64,000 bases of DNA from Pseudomonas denitrificans (nom. rej.) (GTDB taxonomy: Bacteria; Pseudomonadota; Gammaproteobacteria; Pseudomonadales; Pseudomonadaceae), in NCBI RefSeq assembly GCF_008807415.1, contig NZ_CP043626.1:1364001-1428000 (forward strand). The letters run 5' to 3'. Below are positions 33,616 through 42,598 of this stretch, piece by piece. How positions within the stretch are numbered: position 1 is the first letter of the stretch; every line of letters starts with the position of its first letter. The translations under genes and the position numbers were made by a program. The notes under the pieces are model-generated. The model saw only the letters and a program-made list of their open reading frames with translations. It was not told where the DNA came from and searched no databases.

Positions 33616-35115
33616 TCAGCCGACCGCGCGGCCAGCGAAGCTCAGGCTGGTGGCGATGCGGCGGTGCGGCTTGGCGATGAACAGGTAGGCCAGACCGAAC
33701 AGGGCGAGTACGGAGAACACCACGACCACCGCCCAGACCTGGAACCAGGGCGCGCCGGGCGGGGCGAGCAGTTCCCGCGGCCAGGCCACGTTGATCGCCT
33801 CGAACACCAGCCAGAACACGGCGATGACGTTGACCAGCAGGCCTTTGCGGCCCAGCTTCAGTGCGCCCTTGTCCGGGTCCCAGCGACCGCTCAGGCGGGC
33901 ATACAGGGCGCTGGCGGCAACGATAAGGAAGACGAAGAAGAAGCCGCCGCTGCCGAAGGCGATCAGCGTACCCACCGCGGTGGCGTTCAGCCCCAGCGCC
34001 AGGCCCAGGCTGGCCAGCAGGGTGCTGCAGACCATCGCGGCCATCGGCACCTTGCGCTTGTCCACGCGACGCAGCAGGGCGGAGCCGGGAAGGATTTCAT
34101 CGCGGGCCATGCCGAAGATGGCGCGGCCGATGTACGTCTGCACCGACACCACGCAGGCAACGAAGGCCACCAGCACGATGGCCACGAACGGCCGCTCGGC
34201 CCAGGCGCCGAAGGCGTCCACCACGGCGGGGGTCACCGGGTCGATGATCTGCCCGCTGACCACGGCGGCCGGGTCCTTGTACGACAGGGTCACGGCAAAG
34301 GCGGTCAGCATCACGGTCAGCCCGACCACCAGCATCGAACGCAGGATGGCGCGCGGTGTGGAGACGCGGGCGTCGGTGGTTTCCTCGGAAATCTGCGAGC
34401 AGGCGTCGAAGCCGAGGAAGGCCCAGCCGCCCACCGCCAGCGCGGTGAGGAAGCCCGTCCAGTAAGTGCCGCCGGAGACTTCCAGGGCATTCAGGCTGCT
34501 GAACAGTATCTCGAAGGAGTGGTTGCGGAAGAACAGCAGCAACAGCACGCCGATGCCGATGGAGGCGATGGCCTCGGCGAAGATGCCGGCGTTGACGAAG
34601 TACTTCAGCGGGTTGATGCCCAGCAGGTTCACGCCGAGCCCCAGGGCCAGCAGCGCCGCACCGCAGAGTACCTGGGCGTTGGCCGATGGCGGCTCGCCGG
34701 TCACCAGCAGACCGAGCCAGAAGCCGCCCAGGTAGGCAACCGTGGTCAGCGAGGCGAGGGCAGAGGCCAGGTAGAGGAAGCCGGTGAACCAGGCCGCGCG
34801 GTCGCCGATCAGTCGGCGCACCCACTGGTAGCAGCCGCCGGCCAGGGGGAACTGCGAGGACAGTTCGGCGTACACCAGCGCCACGCTCAGTTGCAGCAGC
34901 AGGCACAGCGGCACGATCCACACCCACGACGGCCCGACGCTCATGGCGCCCAGGGACATCACCGAGTAGATGCCGACGACCGGGGAAATGGTGGCGAAGC
35001 CGACGGAAAACGAGGACCACAGGTTCAGCCCGCGGTCCAGCTCCTGGCGGTAGCCGTGGCTGGCGAGCAGGCTTTCGTCGCCACTGGCGACGGTGGAGCT
35101 GCGAAGGTCAGACAT
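33616..35115 (-). CDS. APC-family amino acid/amine permease
   Basis: A 499-residue inner-membrane carrier with about 12-13 helices. Family features are the first helix FSVGFATISPVVGIYSV and the loop SQFPLAGGCYQWVRRLIG seen in GABA/choline-type APC permeases. It probably imports an amino acid or amine by proton symport. Same strand as the iron alcohol dehydrogenase. Confidence 0.9.
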   Translation of the reverse strand: MSDLRSSTVASGDESLLASHGYRQELDRGLNLWSSFSVGFATISPVVGIYSVMSLGAMSVGPSWVWIVPLCLLLQLSVALVYAELSSQFPLAGGCYQWVRRLIGDRAAWFTGFLYLASALASLTTVAYLGGFWLGLLVTGEPPSANAQVLCGAALLALGLGVNLLGINPLKYFVNAGIFAEAIASIGIGVLLLLFFRNHSFEILFSSLNALEVSGGTYWTGFLTALAVGGWAFLGFDACSQISEETTDARVSTPRAILRSMLVVGLTVMLTAFAVTLSYKDPAAVVSGQIIDPVTPAVVDAFGAWAERPFVAIVLVAFVACVVSVQTYIGRAIFGMARDEILPGSALLRRVDKRKVPMAAMVCSTLLASLGLALGLNATAVGTLIAFGSGGFFFVFLIVAASALYARLSGRWDPDKGALKLGRKGLLVNVIAVFWLVFEAINVAWPRELLAPPGAPWFQVWAVVVVFSVLALFGLAYLFIAKPHRRIATSLSFAGRAVG

Positions 35116-35488
35116 GCCGGCCTCCGGTGTTCAGGGAAAAGGGGGATTCACGGCCAGGCATGAGTGGGCGAAGGCGCATGGGAGATCCTCGGGGCAGTTG
35201 GAGTTGTTATCGAGAACCCGCGTCTCTAGAGGACGGCTGAGTAGCTGGCGCTGTCAGTGCAGCGCAGAGCCAGAGTAGGGCGCTGCCGCATCAGGAAAAA
35301 TTCATATTTGATTGGGCTGACATCAATTGAGGCTGATGTTTGTGGGGTAGTTGCCGGAATGATGCCAGGGCAGGCAGGGGATTGCCCGTGTAGGAGCGCG
35401 TGCCAACGATCAGGCTGGGCGGAGGGCAGGTAACGGGCGGAAAAGGCGGGAACCGGGAACGACAGCGCGCTCCCGGCGTACAGCAGTA
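35116..35488. other. Intergenic region with a short dyad, no gene seen (373 bp)
   Basis: The upstream region of the permease gene. It contains an exact inverted repeat ACATCA-N8-TGATGT at 35320-35339, a plausible regulator site, and a partial REP (GTGTAGGAGCGCG near 35390). No open frame with a ribosome-binding site is visible. Confidence 0.45.
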
Positions 35489-35704
35489 TCAGCAGTGCTT
35501 GTCCTGTCCGGCCTTCTTCTCGGCATCGGGCTGGGCGTTCTGTGCGGTCTGCTGCTCGGCATCGGCCTTGGCGCGAGTGGCCTGCATGGCCTGGTAGTTG
35601 GACTCGGTCAGGCGGTTGGTCATCAGGGCGGATTCTTCGGCCATGGAAGCCTGGCTGGCGAGCAGGGCGGCGAGGGACAGGACACTGGCAGTGAGCAGTT
35701 TCAT
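35489..35704 (-). CDS. Small exported hypothetical protein (71 aa)
   Basis: From ATG 35704: signal peptide MKLLTASVLSLAALLASQAS followed by a polar, Gln/Ala/Lys-rich mature part of about 50 residues that ends KAGQDKHC, with a single cysteine at the very end. Probably a small periplasmic helix; no family recognised. Confidence 0.7.
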   Translation of the reverse strand: MKLLTASVLSLAALLASQASMAEESALMTNRLTESNYQAMQATRAKADAEQQTAQNAQPDAEKKAGQDKHC

Positions 35705-35989
35705 GAAGGAATTCTCGGGTAGTGGACTTCTGATGGGTGTTGCTCGCGAGTGGCCACAGTCTACTGACCGGTAGCCTGACGAACCCATGCGGAAATCTGT
35801 TGGGAATGATCGAATCGTGCAGTCCAGTTGATGCAGGCCAGCCCCCGTCGAGTTGGGAGCTGGCTCGCAGCCAGCGAAATTGCTGGCTTGGAGGGGGAAA
35901 GTGATCAACCTGTCGCTGATCGCGAAATAGCCAATCATGAAGCCCTGCTAATGAATCCATGCAAGGCGCCTAACGAGTCGATCCTCTCG

Positions 35990-36331
35990 TCAGGCCTTTA
36001 CATAGACCCATGCCTGCAGGCCCGACTGCAGCCGGACATTGATCCGCTGGTAGTCGGATACCTCGTAGGCGTCCGCTGCCAGCAGCTCCTGCGGGGTGAT
36101 CTCGAAGACGGTGCCGGGCACGCGGTCGGCCTCCGCGCCGCTGTACTGGACGATGGGGTGGTGGGTCTTGCCGCTGGTGGCGAGCACGGCCGGGTCGGTG
36201 ATCTCCACCCAGTCGGTGCGGAAGGCCACCAGCGCGTCGGCGCGGCCTTGCAGCTCGCGGCCGAAGCTGGCCAGTTGCACGGACTTGTCCTGCAGGGTGC
36301 CGTAGGAGAACAGCAGTACGTTTTCAGTCAT
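35990..36331 (-). CDS. Gamma-glutamylcyclotransferase-like (AIG2/GGCT fold) protein
   Basis: A 113-residue protein with the GGCT substrate loop FSYGTLQD at the N terminus and the catalytic Glu in DAYEVSDY. The fold releases 5-oxoproline from gamma-glutamyl amines or amino acids. It is encoded 15 bp downstream of an M24 peptidase gene on the same strand, so both may handle small peptides. Confidence 0.88.
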   Translation of the reverse strand: MTENVLLFSYGTLQDKSVQLASFGRELQGRADALVAFRTDWVEITDPAVLATSGKTHHPIVQYSGAEADRVPGTVFEITPQELLAADAYEVSDYQRINVRLQSGLQAWVYVKA

Positions 36332-36346
36332 CGCAGGGGCTCCGGG

Positions 36347-37012
36347 TCAGGCCAGCAGGTCTTCGTAGAAGGCGCCGTAGGCCTTGCTCGGGTGGGCGAT
36401 CTGGATTTCCAGGATCCACAGGCCGCCGTGGGGATGCTCGGCGTAGTCGCCCAGGTCGCCGGCGCGGTAGATGGCGTGGGGGAAGTCGCTGACGCGGTGA
36501 CCCTTGATGTCCAGGTTGAGCTTCCAGCCCATGGCCTCGGCCTGCTGGTGGGCGAAGTCGTAGAGCTCGACGCCGCTGCAGCCGGTCTCGCGCCAGCGCG
36601 CCTCGACGCGCTGGAACAGCGTCTTCGCCGCCGCTGCGCAGGCTGTCATCTGCGGATCGTCGCCGGTGACGAAGGTGGCGCCGGCGTCGCCTTCATGGCC
36701 GCGCCAGACCACGCCCATGTCGATGAAGAAGATGTCGTTCTCACCCAGCACCGGGTTGCCCTCGGAGCGCTGCTTGAAGGTCTTCAGGGTATTGGCGCCG
36801 AAGCGGATCAGCAGCGGGTGCCAGATGCGCTCCATGCCCAGGTCGGCGAGCACCTGCTTGCCGATGGCGACGGCCTCCAGTTCGGTCATGCCGGGGACGA
36901 TCGCGGCGGCGATGGCGTCCACGGCTTCCCAGGTGCGAGCCTGGGCGTATTGCATCGATTCCAGCGCGTAATTCGCGCCGACGGCTTCCTTGGCGTACAC
37001 GGCGGTATTCAT
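36347..37012 (-). CDS. M24-family metallopeptidase-like protein
   Basis: A 221-residue pita-bread-fold protein, shorter than methionine aminopeptidase or prolidase. The dinuclear-metal ligands can be followed: Asp in FFIDMG, Asp in EGDAGAT, His in GHRVSDFPH and Glu in WILEIQI, with a terminal Glu in AFYEDLLA as a possible fifth ligand. Hence an active aminopeptidase or a creatinase-like hydrolase is likely. Followed by a GGCT-like gene. Confidence 0.85.
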   Translation of the reverse strand: MNTAVYAKEAVGANYALESMQYAQARTWEAVDAIAAAIVPGMTELEAVAIGKQVLADLGMERIWHPLLIRFGANTLKTFKQRSEGNPVLGENDIFFIDMGVVWRGHEGDAGATFVTGDDPQMTACAAAAKTLFQRVEARWRETGCSGVELYDFAHQQAEAMGWKLNLDIKGHRVSDFPHAIYRAGDLGDYAEHPHGGLWILEIQIAHPSKAYGAFYEDLLA

Positions 37013-37086
37013 TCTTCTTCTCTCTGAGCGACAATCTTATCGCCGTATATATTTCTACATACCGGTAGGGAAATTCAATTGCGGGC

Positions 37087-37422
37087 TCAACAGCAGGACA
37101 TTGCACAGGCGATGAAGGCGGTCGTCAGGGTAGTGATGCTCAAGCCGACCAGGAACAGGGTGTCGGCGAGGCGCTCCAGCCGATGGTTGCGCTGCAGCTT
37201 GCGGGTGCGCAGGCCGAAATAGGCAGCGAGGGTGGTGGCCAGGTAGATCACCGTGTTCACCGCGAGCATGTCCTGGCCGATCAGGTCGACGCGGTGCTGG
37301 CCGACGATGATGCGCAGGATGCCGACCACGGTCAGGCACACGCCGACCATGGCGCCGGACGCGGCGAAGATGTGCACGCAGATGTCGTCGTCCAGTTGCG
37401 CGGTGTGGCTCTTGTGGCTCAT
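37087..37422 (-). CDS. Small integral membrane protein (111 aa)
   Basis: Three hydrophobic helices (about 20-45, 55-75 and 88-108) with short polar loops, ending CAMSCC. No signal peptide or named family. It is divergent from a TetR gene 66 bp away, which may control it. Confidence 0.75.
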   Translation of the reverse strand: MSHKSHTAQLDDDICVHIFAASGAMVGVCLTVVGILRIIVGQHRVDLIGQDMLAVNTVIYLATTLAAYFGLRTRKLQRNHRLERLADTLFLVGLSITTLTTAFIACAMSCC

Positions 37423-37488
37423 GACGGGACCTCCCGGGCCGGCCGCTGCGGTTCATCCGCTCGCCTTGCCGGCTTCGTTGTGGCTGCC

Positions 37489-38184
37489 ATGATAGGAAGG
37501 ACGCGGCGCTTGCTGTACTCGCTTTCCCGGTGGCCCCAGGTGATACGAAAAACAGCGGAAAATCAGCCAGATAGCCGTCGCTTGCCGAGGCAGGCGCGGG
37601 CGCTGGAGAAGGTCGAGCTCATATTGGAGGCTTCGCGGCGCATCCTGGAACGTCATGGCCTGGAGGGGTTCACCACCAACCACGTGGCGGAACTGGCCGG
37701 GGTCAGCGTCGGTTCGCTCTACCAGTATTTCCCCAACAAGGAACGCATCCTCGACGAACTGGCCCGACGCGAACTGGCGGCGCTGGCCACCGGCATCATG
37801 GGTGCGCTGTCCGCTCGCCCGCCAGAGACGCCCGGCGAGCGCATCCGTGCGGTGATCCATGCGGCCGTCAGCGCCTACGGAGGGCGCACCGGCGCGCACA
37901 AGGCGCTGATGCACTACCTGATGACCCGCGGCGGTGGCAGCCCGCTGCCGGCGCTGCGCGGCAGCATCATGACCCACCTGGTGACCCATGGCCTGATCGG
38001 CCATGACCAGCAGCTGCGCAAGCTCGACGAGCCCGAGGTGTTCGTGCTCGCCCACGCTGTCGGTGGCGTGCTGCGCGCCCTGCTGGAGGACCCCGCTGCC
38101 CTGGCGCCGGGGCGGCGCGAGGGCATCGAGGAAGCGCTGGTGCGACTGGTGCTGGCGTACTACGGGCGGGGCGAGGCGGGCTGA
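37489..38184 (+). CDS. TetR-family transcriptional regulator
   Basis: About 231 residues from ATG 37489 (no clear ribosome-binding site, so the start is provisional). The N-terminal TetR helix-turn-helix is FTTNHVAELAGVSVGSLYQY, followed by FPNKERIL; the ligand-binding domain covers about 85-225. Its DNA-binding part is very like that of the TetR protein at 41752. Likely represses the divergent membrane protein or the convergent AzlCD genes. Confidence 0.88.
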   Translation: MIGRTRRLLYSLSRWPQVIRKTAENQPDSRRLPRQARALEKVELILEASRRILERHGLEGFTTNHVAELAGVSVGSLYQYFPNKERILDELARRELAALATGIMGALSARPPETPGERIRAVIHAAVSAYGGRTGAHKALMHYLMTRGGGSPLPALRGSIMTHLVTHGLIGHDQQLRKLDEPEVFVLAHAVGGVLRALLEDPAALAPGRREGIEEALVRLVLAYYGRGEAG

Positions 38185-38197
38185 AGCCCGGCGCCCG

Positions 38198-38512
38198 TCA
38201 CATCCACCAGCGCAGCAGGTAGAACGCCCCCATGCTGAGGAGCACGCTGAGCAGTACGTTGCGCGTCCACAGCACCAGGGCCACGGCGACGATGGCGCCG
38301 AGCAGGTAGGGATTGTCCACTCTCAGGTTCAACTGGTGTTCGGGAAGGAACACGATCGGTCCGCAGATCGCCGTGAGCATCCCCGGCACGGCGAAGCCGA
38401 GGAACTGCCGCACGTTGCTGCTCAGGCGGATCGGCAGGCGCGGCTCAAGGAACACGTAGCGGTTGAAGAACACGATCAGGCCCATGCCGAAGATCACTGC
38501 CCAGGCCATCAT
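38198..38512 (-). CDS. azlD: AzlD-family branched-chain amino acid exporter subunit
   Basis: A 104-residue protein with four short hydrophobic helices, typical AzlD (YgaH-like) small subunit. It works with AzlC to export branched-chain amino acids or their analogues. The ATG overlaps the AzlC stop as ATGA. Confidence 0.88.
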   Translation of the reverse strand: MMAWAVIFGMGLIVFFNRYVFLEPRLPIRLSSNVRQFLGFAVPGMLTAICGPIVFLPEHQLNLRVDNPYLLGAIVAVALVLWTRNVLLSVLLSMGAFYLLRWWM

Positions 38513-39206
38513 GCGCGCACCCCCGAGAATTTCTGGCAGAGGAAGCCGGCGAACATCCCCGCCAGGCCGGAAAGCACCAGCGCCGAACCGACCTGCCAGT
38601 AGCTGAGCAGCACCGAGCAGAACAGCGAGACGGCGACGCAGACCACGGTCGGGATGTTCTTCACCACCGGCACGATCAGGGCAACGAAGGTGGCGGCAAT
38701 GGAGAAGTCCAGCCCCAGGTGCTCGAGGCCGGAATGCTGGTGCCCACCAGCACGCCGGCGAGGGTGAAGAGGTTCCAGGCGATGTAGAACGTCAGGCCCA
38801 CGCCCAGGGCGTACCAGCGGTTGAAGGTTTCGCGGTCATGGCCGCTGGTGAGGGCGAACAGTTCGTCGGTGAGCAGGAAGCCCAGCCCGGCGCGCCAGCG
38901 CCCCGGCAGCGGGGCAATCACCGGGCGCATGGTCATCCCGTAGAGCAGGTGCTGCGAGGTCAGCAGCAGGGTGGTGATCATGATCGAGAAGAATCCGGCG
39001 CCGCCCTTGAGCATGCCGATGGCCACCAGTTGCGCGGCGCCGGCGAAAACGATGGCCGACAGGCCCTGGCCGTGCAGTGGCGAGAGGCCGGCGTCGATGG
39101 CCAGGGAGCCGGCCAGCAGGCCCCAGGGCAGGACCGCGAGCGACAGCGGCATGATGTCGATGGCGCCCCTGAGGAAGGCGCGTGAGGGAAGCTGATCTTG
39201 GGACAT
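38509..39206 (-). pseudogene. azlC: AzlC-family branched-chain amino acid exporter subunit, single-base frameshift
   Basis: From ATG 39206 the protein has the AzlC opening (GAIDIMPLSLAVLPWGLLAG) and several membrane helices, then breaks at 38729-38732, where ATTCCGG should read ATTCCGGG. One added base gives GLEHLGLDF and a continuous C-terminal half ending KFSGVRA at 38509. The length of 698 bases is one short of a multiple of three. The restored protein has about 232 residues and overlaps AzlD by 4 bp. Probably functional in the organism. Confidence 0.85.
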
Positions 39207-39315
39207 GAACGTTTCTTGCAGGCAGGTAAGTGCTTTCAGCGTGGCAGAGAAACGATTGTGCTGGCTTGAACAATCTTGCTGTCATTGCCCTCGTGCGCTT
39301 CCTTCTGGCGAACGC

Positions 39316-40338
39316 TCAGGACGGCGTGCGCGAGAGAAATGCCAGGAGGGTGGCCTCTTCGGCGCTCAGGTTCTGCCGCTTGCGCTGCTTGCGCAGGCCG
39401 GCCAGTTCGCCAGCGAGGAAGGCTTCGACCACCAGCGGATGCACGTAGCATTTGCGGCAGATTGCCGGGGTATTGCCCAACTCGTCGGCGACCCGCTGGA
39501 TGATCTCCTTGAGCTGGCGGTTGGCGCTTTTCTCGTCCTCCCAGCGGGTCTTGCGGCAGTACTCCAGGGCCAGGGCGGTGCCCGCCCAGGTTCGGTAGTC
39601 CTTGGCGGTGAACCCTTCGCCAGCGTGCTCACGCAGGTAGGCGTTGATGTCGCGGGAGTCGATCATATGCCGCTGCCGCTCTTCGTCCAGGTACTGGAAC
39701 AGTTGCTGGCCGGGCAGCTCCAGGCAGCGCCGGAGGATGCACGCCAGGCGCGGGTGCTCGATGTCCACGCTGTGCTTGACGCCGCTCTTGCCGCGAAAGG
39801 CGAAGTGGATGCGGGTGCCCTGCACGTCGACATGGCGGTTGTTCAGGGTCGTGAGGCCGAAGGAGCGGTTCTCCTTGCGGTAGCGCTGGTTGCCGATGCG
39901 GATCAGTGTGCGATCGAGCAGCGCGACCACGGTCGCCATGACCTTCTCCGCGCCCAGGCCCGGCTGCGCCAGATCTTGCTCGATGCGCCGGCGCAGGGCT
40001 GGCAGGCACTCGCCGAAGCGCAGCAGGCGTTCGTACTTGGCGCTGTCGCGCACCTCGGTCCAGCGCGGGTGGTAGCGATATTGCTTGCGCCCGCGCACGT
40101 CGCGCCCGGTGGCCTGCAGGTGGCCAAGCGGGTCGATGCAGATCCACACATCGATATATGCAGGCGGAATGGCGAGCTGGTCGATGCGCTGGATTTCCGC
40201 CTCCACGCGGATGCGTTCGCCATCCGGGTCGAAATAGGCGAAGCGCCCGCGCAGCCGGCGCCGGCTGATACCCGGCAGGCTGTCGTCGACGTAGTGCAGG
40301 TCGGGCGGTAGCTCAGGCAGTTCCGACGGTGTACCCAT
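39316..40338 (-). CDS. DNA topoisomerase IB
   Basis: A 340-residue poxvirus-type topoisomerase. The N-terminal domain (1-90) and catalytic domain (about 95-330) are present. The active-site Tyr is in ICRKCYVHP; the conserved Arg/Lys residues occur in IGNQRYRKENRSFGLTTL and FRGKSG. It relaxes supercoils through a 3'-phosphotyrosyl intermediate. Many bacteria carry it as an accessory topoisomerase. No obvious operon partner. Confidence 0.93.
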   Translation of the reverse strand: MGTPSELPELPPDLHYVDDSLPGISRRRLRGRFAYFDPDGERIRVEAEIQRIDQLAIPPAYIDVWICIDPLGHLQATGRDVRGRKQYRYHPRWTEVRDSAKYERLLRFGECLPALRRRIEQDLAQPGLGAEKVMATVVALLDRTLIRIGNQRYRKENRSFGLTTLNNRHVDVQGTRIHFAFRGKSGVKHSVDIEHPRLACILRRCLELPGQQLFQYLDEERQRHMIDSRDINAYLREHAGEGFTAKDYRTWAGTALALEYCRKTRWEDEKSANRQLKEIIQRVADELGNTPAICRKCYVHPLVVEAFLAGELAGLRKQRKRQNLSAEEATLLAFLSRTPS

Positions 40339-40415
40339 GGCGGCTCCTCGAAGGTTCTTGCGTGTATGGATCGCGCATTGGCGCTTCGAGTGCCGTTTTT
40401 TTCACATGGCCAGAT

Positions 40416-41648
40416 TCAGTGGCGGACGTCCTCCACTGCCAGGTGCGTGGGCGAGATCAGCCGGGGATCCGCCCCGCCGAACAGGGTGCGCAGATAATCC
40501 TCCTGGCTTTGCAGCCCGTGGCGCACCAGCCAGCCGCGGCCACCGGGCAGTGCGCGCAGCAGGCAGTGGAAGAGCAAACGTGGCGGCGCGCTCAGCAGCG
40601 GGTACCACGGCAGGCTGCCGCCGGGCAGGCCGAGGGCGCGCCGGCCTTGGGCGTCGATGAAGGTGCCGGCGATGCTCAGGTGGATGGCCCGGTTCAGCCG
40701 CCCGCGCAGCCAGGCGAAGTTGGCGTAGTGGCGCTGCAGCGGTTCATCCACCAGCGCCGAGCCGAGAATACGGCTGCTGTCGTCTGGCGGCGCCTGGGAC
40801 AGCAGGTTGTGGTAGAGCGCGCGGATCGCGTCGTTCTCGCTGGCGCACAGCCAGCGCTCCTCGACGCCCATCAGCCAGGCGATGTAGCGCCAGAGGTGAA
40901 TGATCGCTTCGCGCTCGCGCCGGCTCAGGGCCACCCCCAGCATGCGCTGGCCGATCAGGAAGATCGCCGAGAAGGCCAGGTAGGTCGCGTGCATGTCGCC
41001 CTGATTGACCGGCAGGCCGTAGTGGGCGAAGTCCCAGGCTTCCAGCCGTGAAACCCGCCGCCGCACCAGGGCGTGCACCAGCCGCACGTGCAGCGTGCTG
41101 CGATAACCCGCTGCGCCCCGCGCCATGCCGCCGGGACGGGTGCAGTCGATCCACCATTTGGTGGTTTCGGCGATGCGCCGCTGCGGGCCTTTCTCCAGCG
41201 CGCCGGTGAGCACGAGGGTGCGGTTGATGCCGGAGGCCTGGTAGCCGGCCAGCAGGCCCAGGTCGCGGAGTACGCGCATGCCGGTGAGCCCCGACAGACC
41301 ACAGGCACGGGCACCTTCGTCGAGGCGTTGCAGGTCGACCCAGGCGGGCAGCGCATCGACCTGGGCAAAGAAGGTCTTCAGCGGCTCGGGTGCGTCGGGG
41401 ATGGCGGCGATACCCTGGTTCAGCGCCTGCTCGTACAGCTGCATGCCACTGCCAAGGCCGATGTCGAACATCCACTCCACCAGCGTATCCATGGGCGCAT
41501 CGCCCGCCGTGAGGGACTCGCCGATGGCCTGCCAGGTCGCGGCGTCCGGCTCGCTCGGACCCTTGAGAAAGCGCCGTACCGGCGCGGCAGTGCGGCGGGC
41601 GCGCTGCAGGTCGGCACCGTGGCGGGTGGGCAGGGCGGTTGCGCTCAT
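40416..41648 (-). CDS. MpaB-family (DUF2236) oxygenase
   Basis: A 410-residue protein from ATG 41648, matching the MpaB/DUF2236 heme oxygenase family related to latex-clearing and mycophenolate side-chain enzymes. Conserved family segments include the HATYLAFSAIF helix and MGVEERWL. It is divergent from a TetR gene at 41752, with a perfect dyad between them, so it is probably de-repressed by a lipophilic ligand. Substrate unknown; polyprenyl or other hydrophobic compounds are plausible. Confidence 0.85.
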   Translation of the reverse strand: MSATALPTRHGADLQRARRTAAPVRRFLKGPSEPDAATWQAIGESLTAGDAPMDTLVEWMFDIGLGSGMQLYEQALNQGIAAIPDAPEPLKTFFAQVDALPAWVDLQRLDEGARACGLSGLTGMRVLRDLGLLAGYQASGINRTLVLTGALEKGPQRRIAETTKWWIDCTRPGGMARGAAGYRSTLHVRLVHALVRRRVSRLEAWDFAHYGLPVNQGDMHATYLAFSAIFLIGQRMLGVALSRREREAIIHLWRYIAWLMGVEERWLCASENDAIRALYHNLLSQAPPDDSSRILGSALVDEPLQRHYANFAWLRGRLNRAIHLSIAGTFIDAQGRRALGLPGGSLPWYPLLSAPPRLLFHCLLRALPGGRGWLVRHGLQSQEDYLRTLFGGADPRLISPTHLAVEDVRH

Positions 41649-41698
41649 CGATTCATACCTTGGTTGGGTGGCCGGGGGGATTCGTCGAATTACGCTAT

Positions 41699-41716
41699 TG
41701 CGAGTATTTGCTCGCA
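41699..41716. promoter_or_regulatory. Candidate TetR operator (perfect dyad)
   Basis: TGCGAG-TATTTG-CTCGCA, a perfect six-base inverted repeat with a six-base spacer, followed by a further half-site (ACTCGCAT, 41721-41728). It lies between the divergent MpaB and TetR genes, where a repressor controlling both would bind. Confidence 0.6.
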
Positions 41717-41751
41717 TTCAACTCGCATCCGGCTCGCACCAGGAGACAGGC

Positions 41752-42360
41752 ATGAGGAAGCAACCCACGCAGCAGCGCGCCAGCGAGATGGTGGCGGTGC
41801 TGGTCGAGGCGGCGGCGCTGGAGATCGGCGAGCGCGGCCTCGATGGCCTGACCACCAACCACGTGGCACGTCGCGCCGGGGTAAGCGTCGGCTCGCTTTA
41901 CCAGTACTTCGCCAACAAGGAGATGATCGTCGAGGCCCTGCTGATGCAGCGCGCCGGGACCTTGATGAAGGTGGTGCACGAGCGCGTCACGCCGTTATTG
42001 GGTGCAGACATCGGCAGCGTCACCCGCGCTGTGCTGGAGGGCATCTTCGAGCAGGTCGAGGGCGATGCGGCGCAGCGCGAGCTGCTGCGGCACTGGCACC
42101 GGCTCAATTCCGCGCCGGTGTTCCAGACCCTGGAGCAGCAGATGATGGAGGTGTGCCGGCAATACCTGATGCGCCACTTCGACGACTACCGCATCGACAA
42201 CCTGCCGGCCGTGCTGTTCGTGGTTATCAACTCCGTGCAGTACACCACCGCGCGCTACCTGAGCGAGGCACAGCCGCTGCTGGGGCGCGAGGAGGTGATC
42301 GATACGCTGGCACGGATGGTCGAGTCCCTCTGTGCGCCACGCACCCGGCCAAGCCAATAG
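41752..42360 (+). CDS. TetR-family transcriptional regulator
   Basis: A 202-residue regulator from ATG 41752 with AGGAGA upstream. Helix-turn-helix: LTTNHVARRAGVSVGSLYQY, followed by FANKEMIVEAL; ligand-binding domain about 75-200. The divergent MpaB gene and the dyad at 41699-41716 make it the likely local repressor. Confidence 0.92.
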   Translation: MRKQPTQQRASEMVAVLVEAAALEIGERGLDGLTTNHVARRAGVSVGSLYQYFANKEMIVEALLMQRAGTLMKVVHERVTPLLGADIGSVTRAVLEGIFEQVEGDAAQRELLRHWHRLNSAPVFQTLEQQMMEVCRQYLMRHFDDYRIDNLPAVLFVVINSVQYTTARYLSEAQPLLGREEVIDTLARMVESLCAPRTRPSQ

Positions 42361-42410
42361 GAGCGCCGGCAGCGGCGCAGCGTTCGTCGCAAGGCATCAG
42401 GAAGGCACAA

Positions 42411-42499
42411 GTAGGATGGCGTGGAGCGCAGCGATACCCATGCTGCTGGCATGACGGGCAACCCTGACGATGGGTATCGCTACGCTCCACCCATCCTAC
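42411..42499. repeat. GTAGGATGG...CCATCCTAC palindromic repeat
   Basis: Starts GTAGGATGGCGTGGAGCGC and ends GCTACGCTCCACCCATCCTAC in inverted orientation around a short loop. A second copy is at 48429-48509. It is a common intergenic palindrome of pseudomonads and probably does not encode protein. Confidence 0.75.
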
Positions 42500-42548
42500 G
42501 CAGAGTTACCGGCAGGTATGGTGCCAGCGGGTACCGCCAGCAAGTGCC

Positions 42549-42587
42549 AAAGAAAAAGCCCCGGAAGGCTCGCGCCGACCGGGGCTT
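42549..42587 (-). terminator. Rho-independent terminator of the flavoprotein gene
   Basis: On the minus strand AAGCCCCGG and CCGGGGCTT form a nine-base stem followed by TTTTTC, directly after the stop of the gene at 42599. Confidence 0.8.
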
Positions 42588-42598
42588 CGTTCACTGCA

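Noticed and set aside
33532..35163. A 543-residue open frame on the plus strand
   Set aside because: Antisense to the APC permease; low-complexity Gly/Gln/His composition, no ribosome-binding site.
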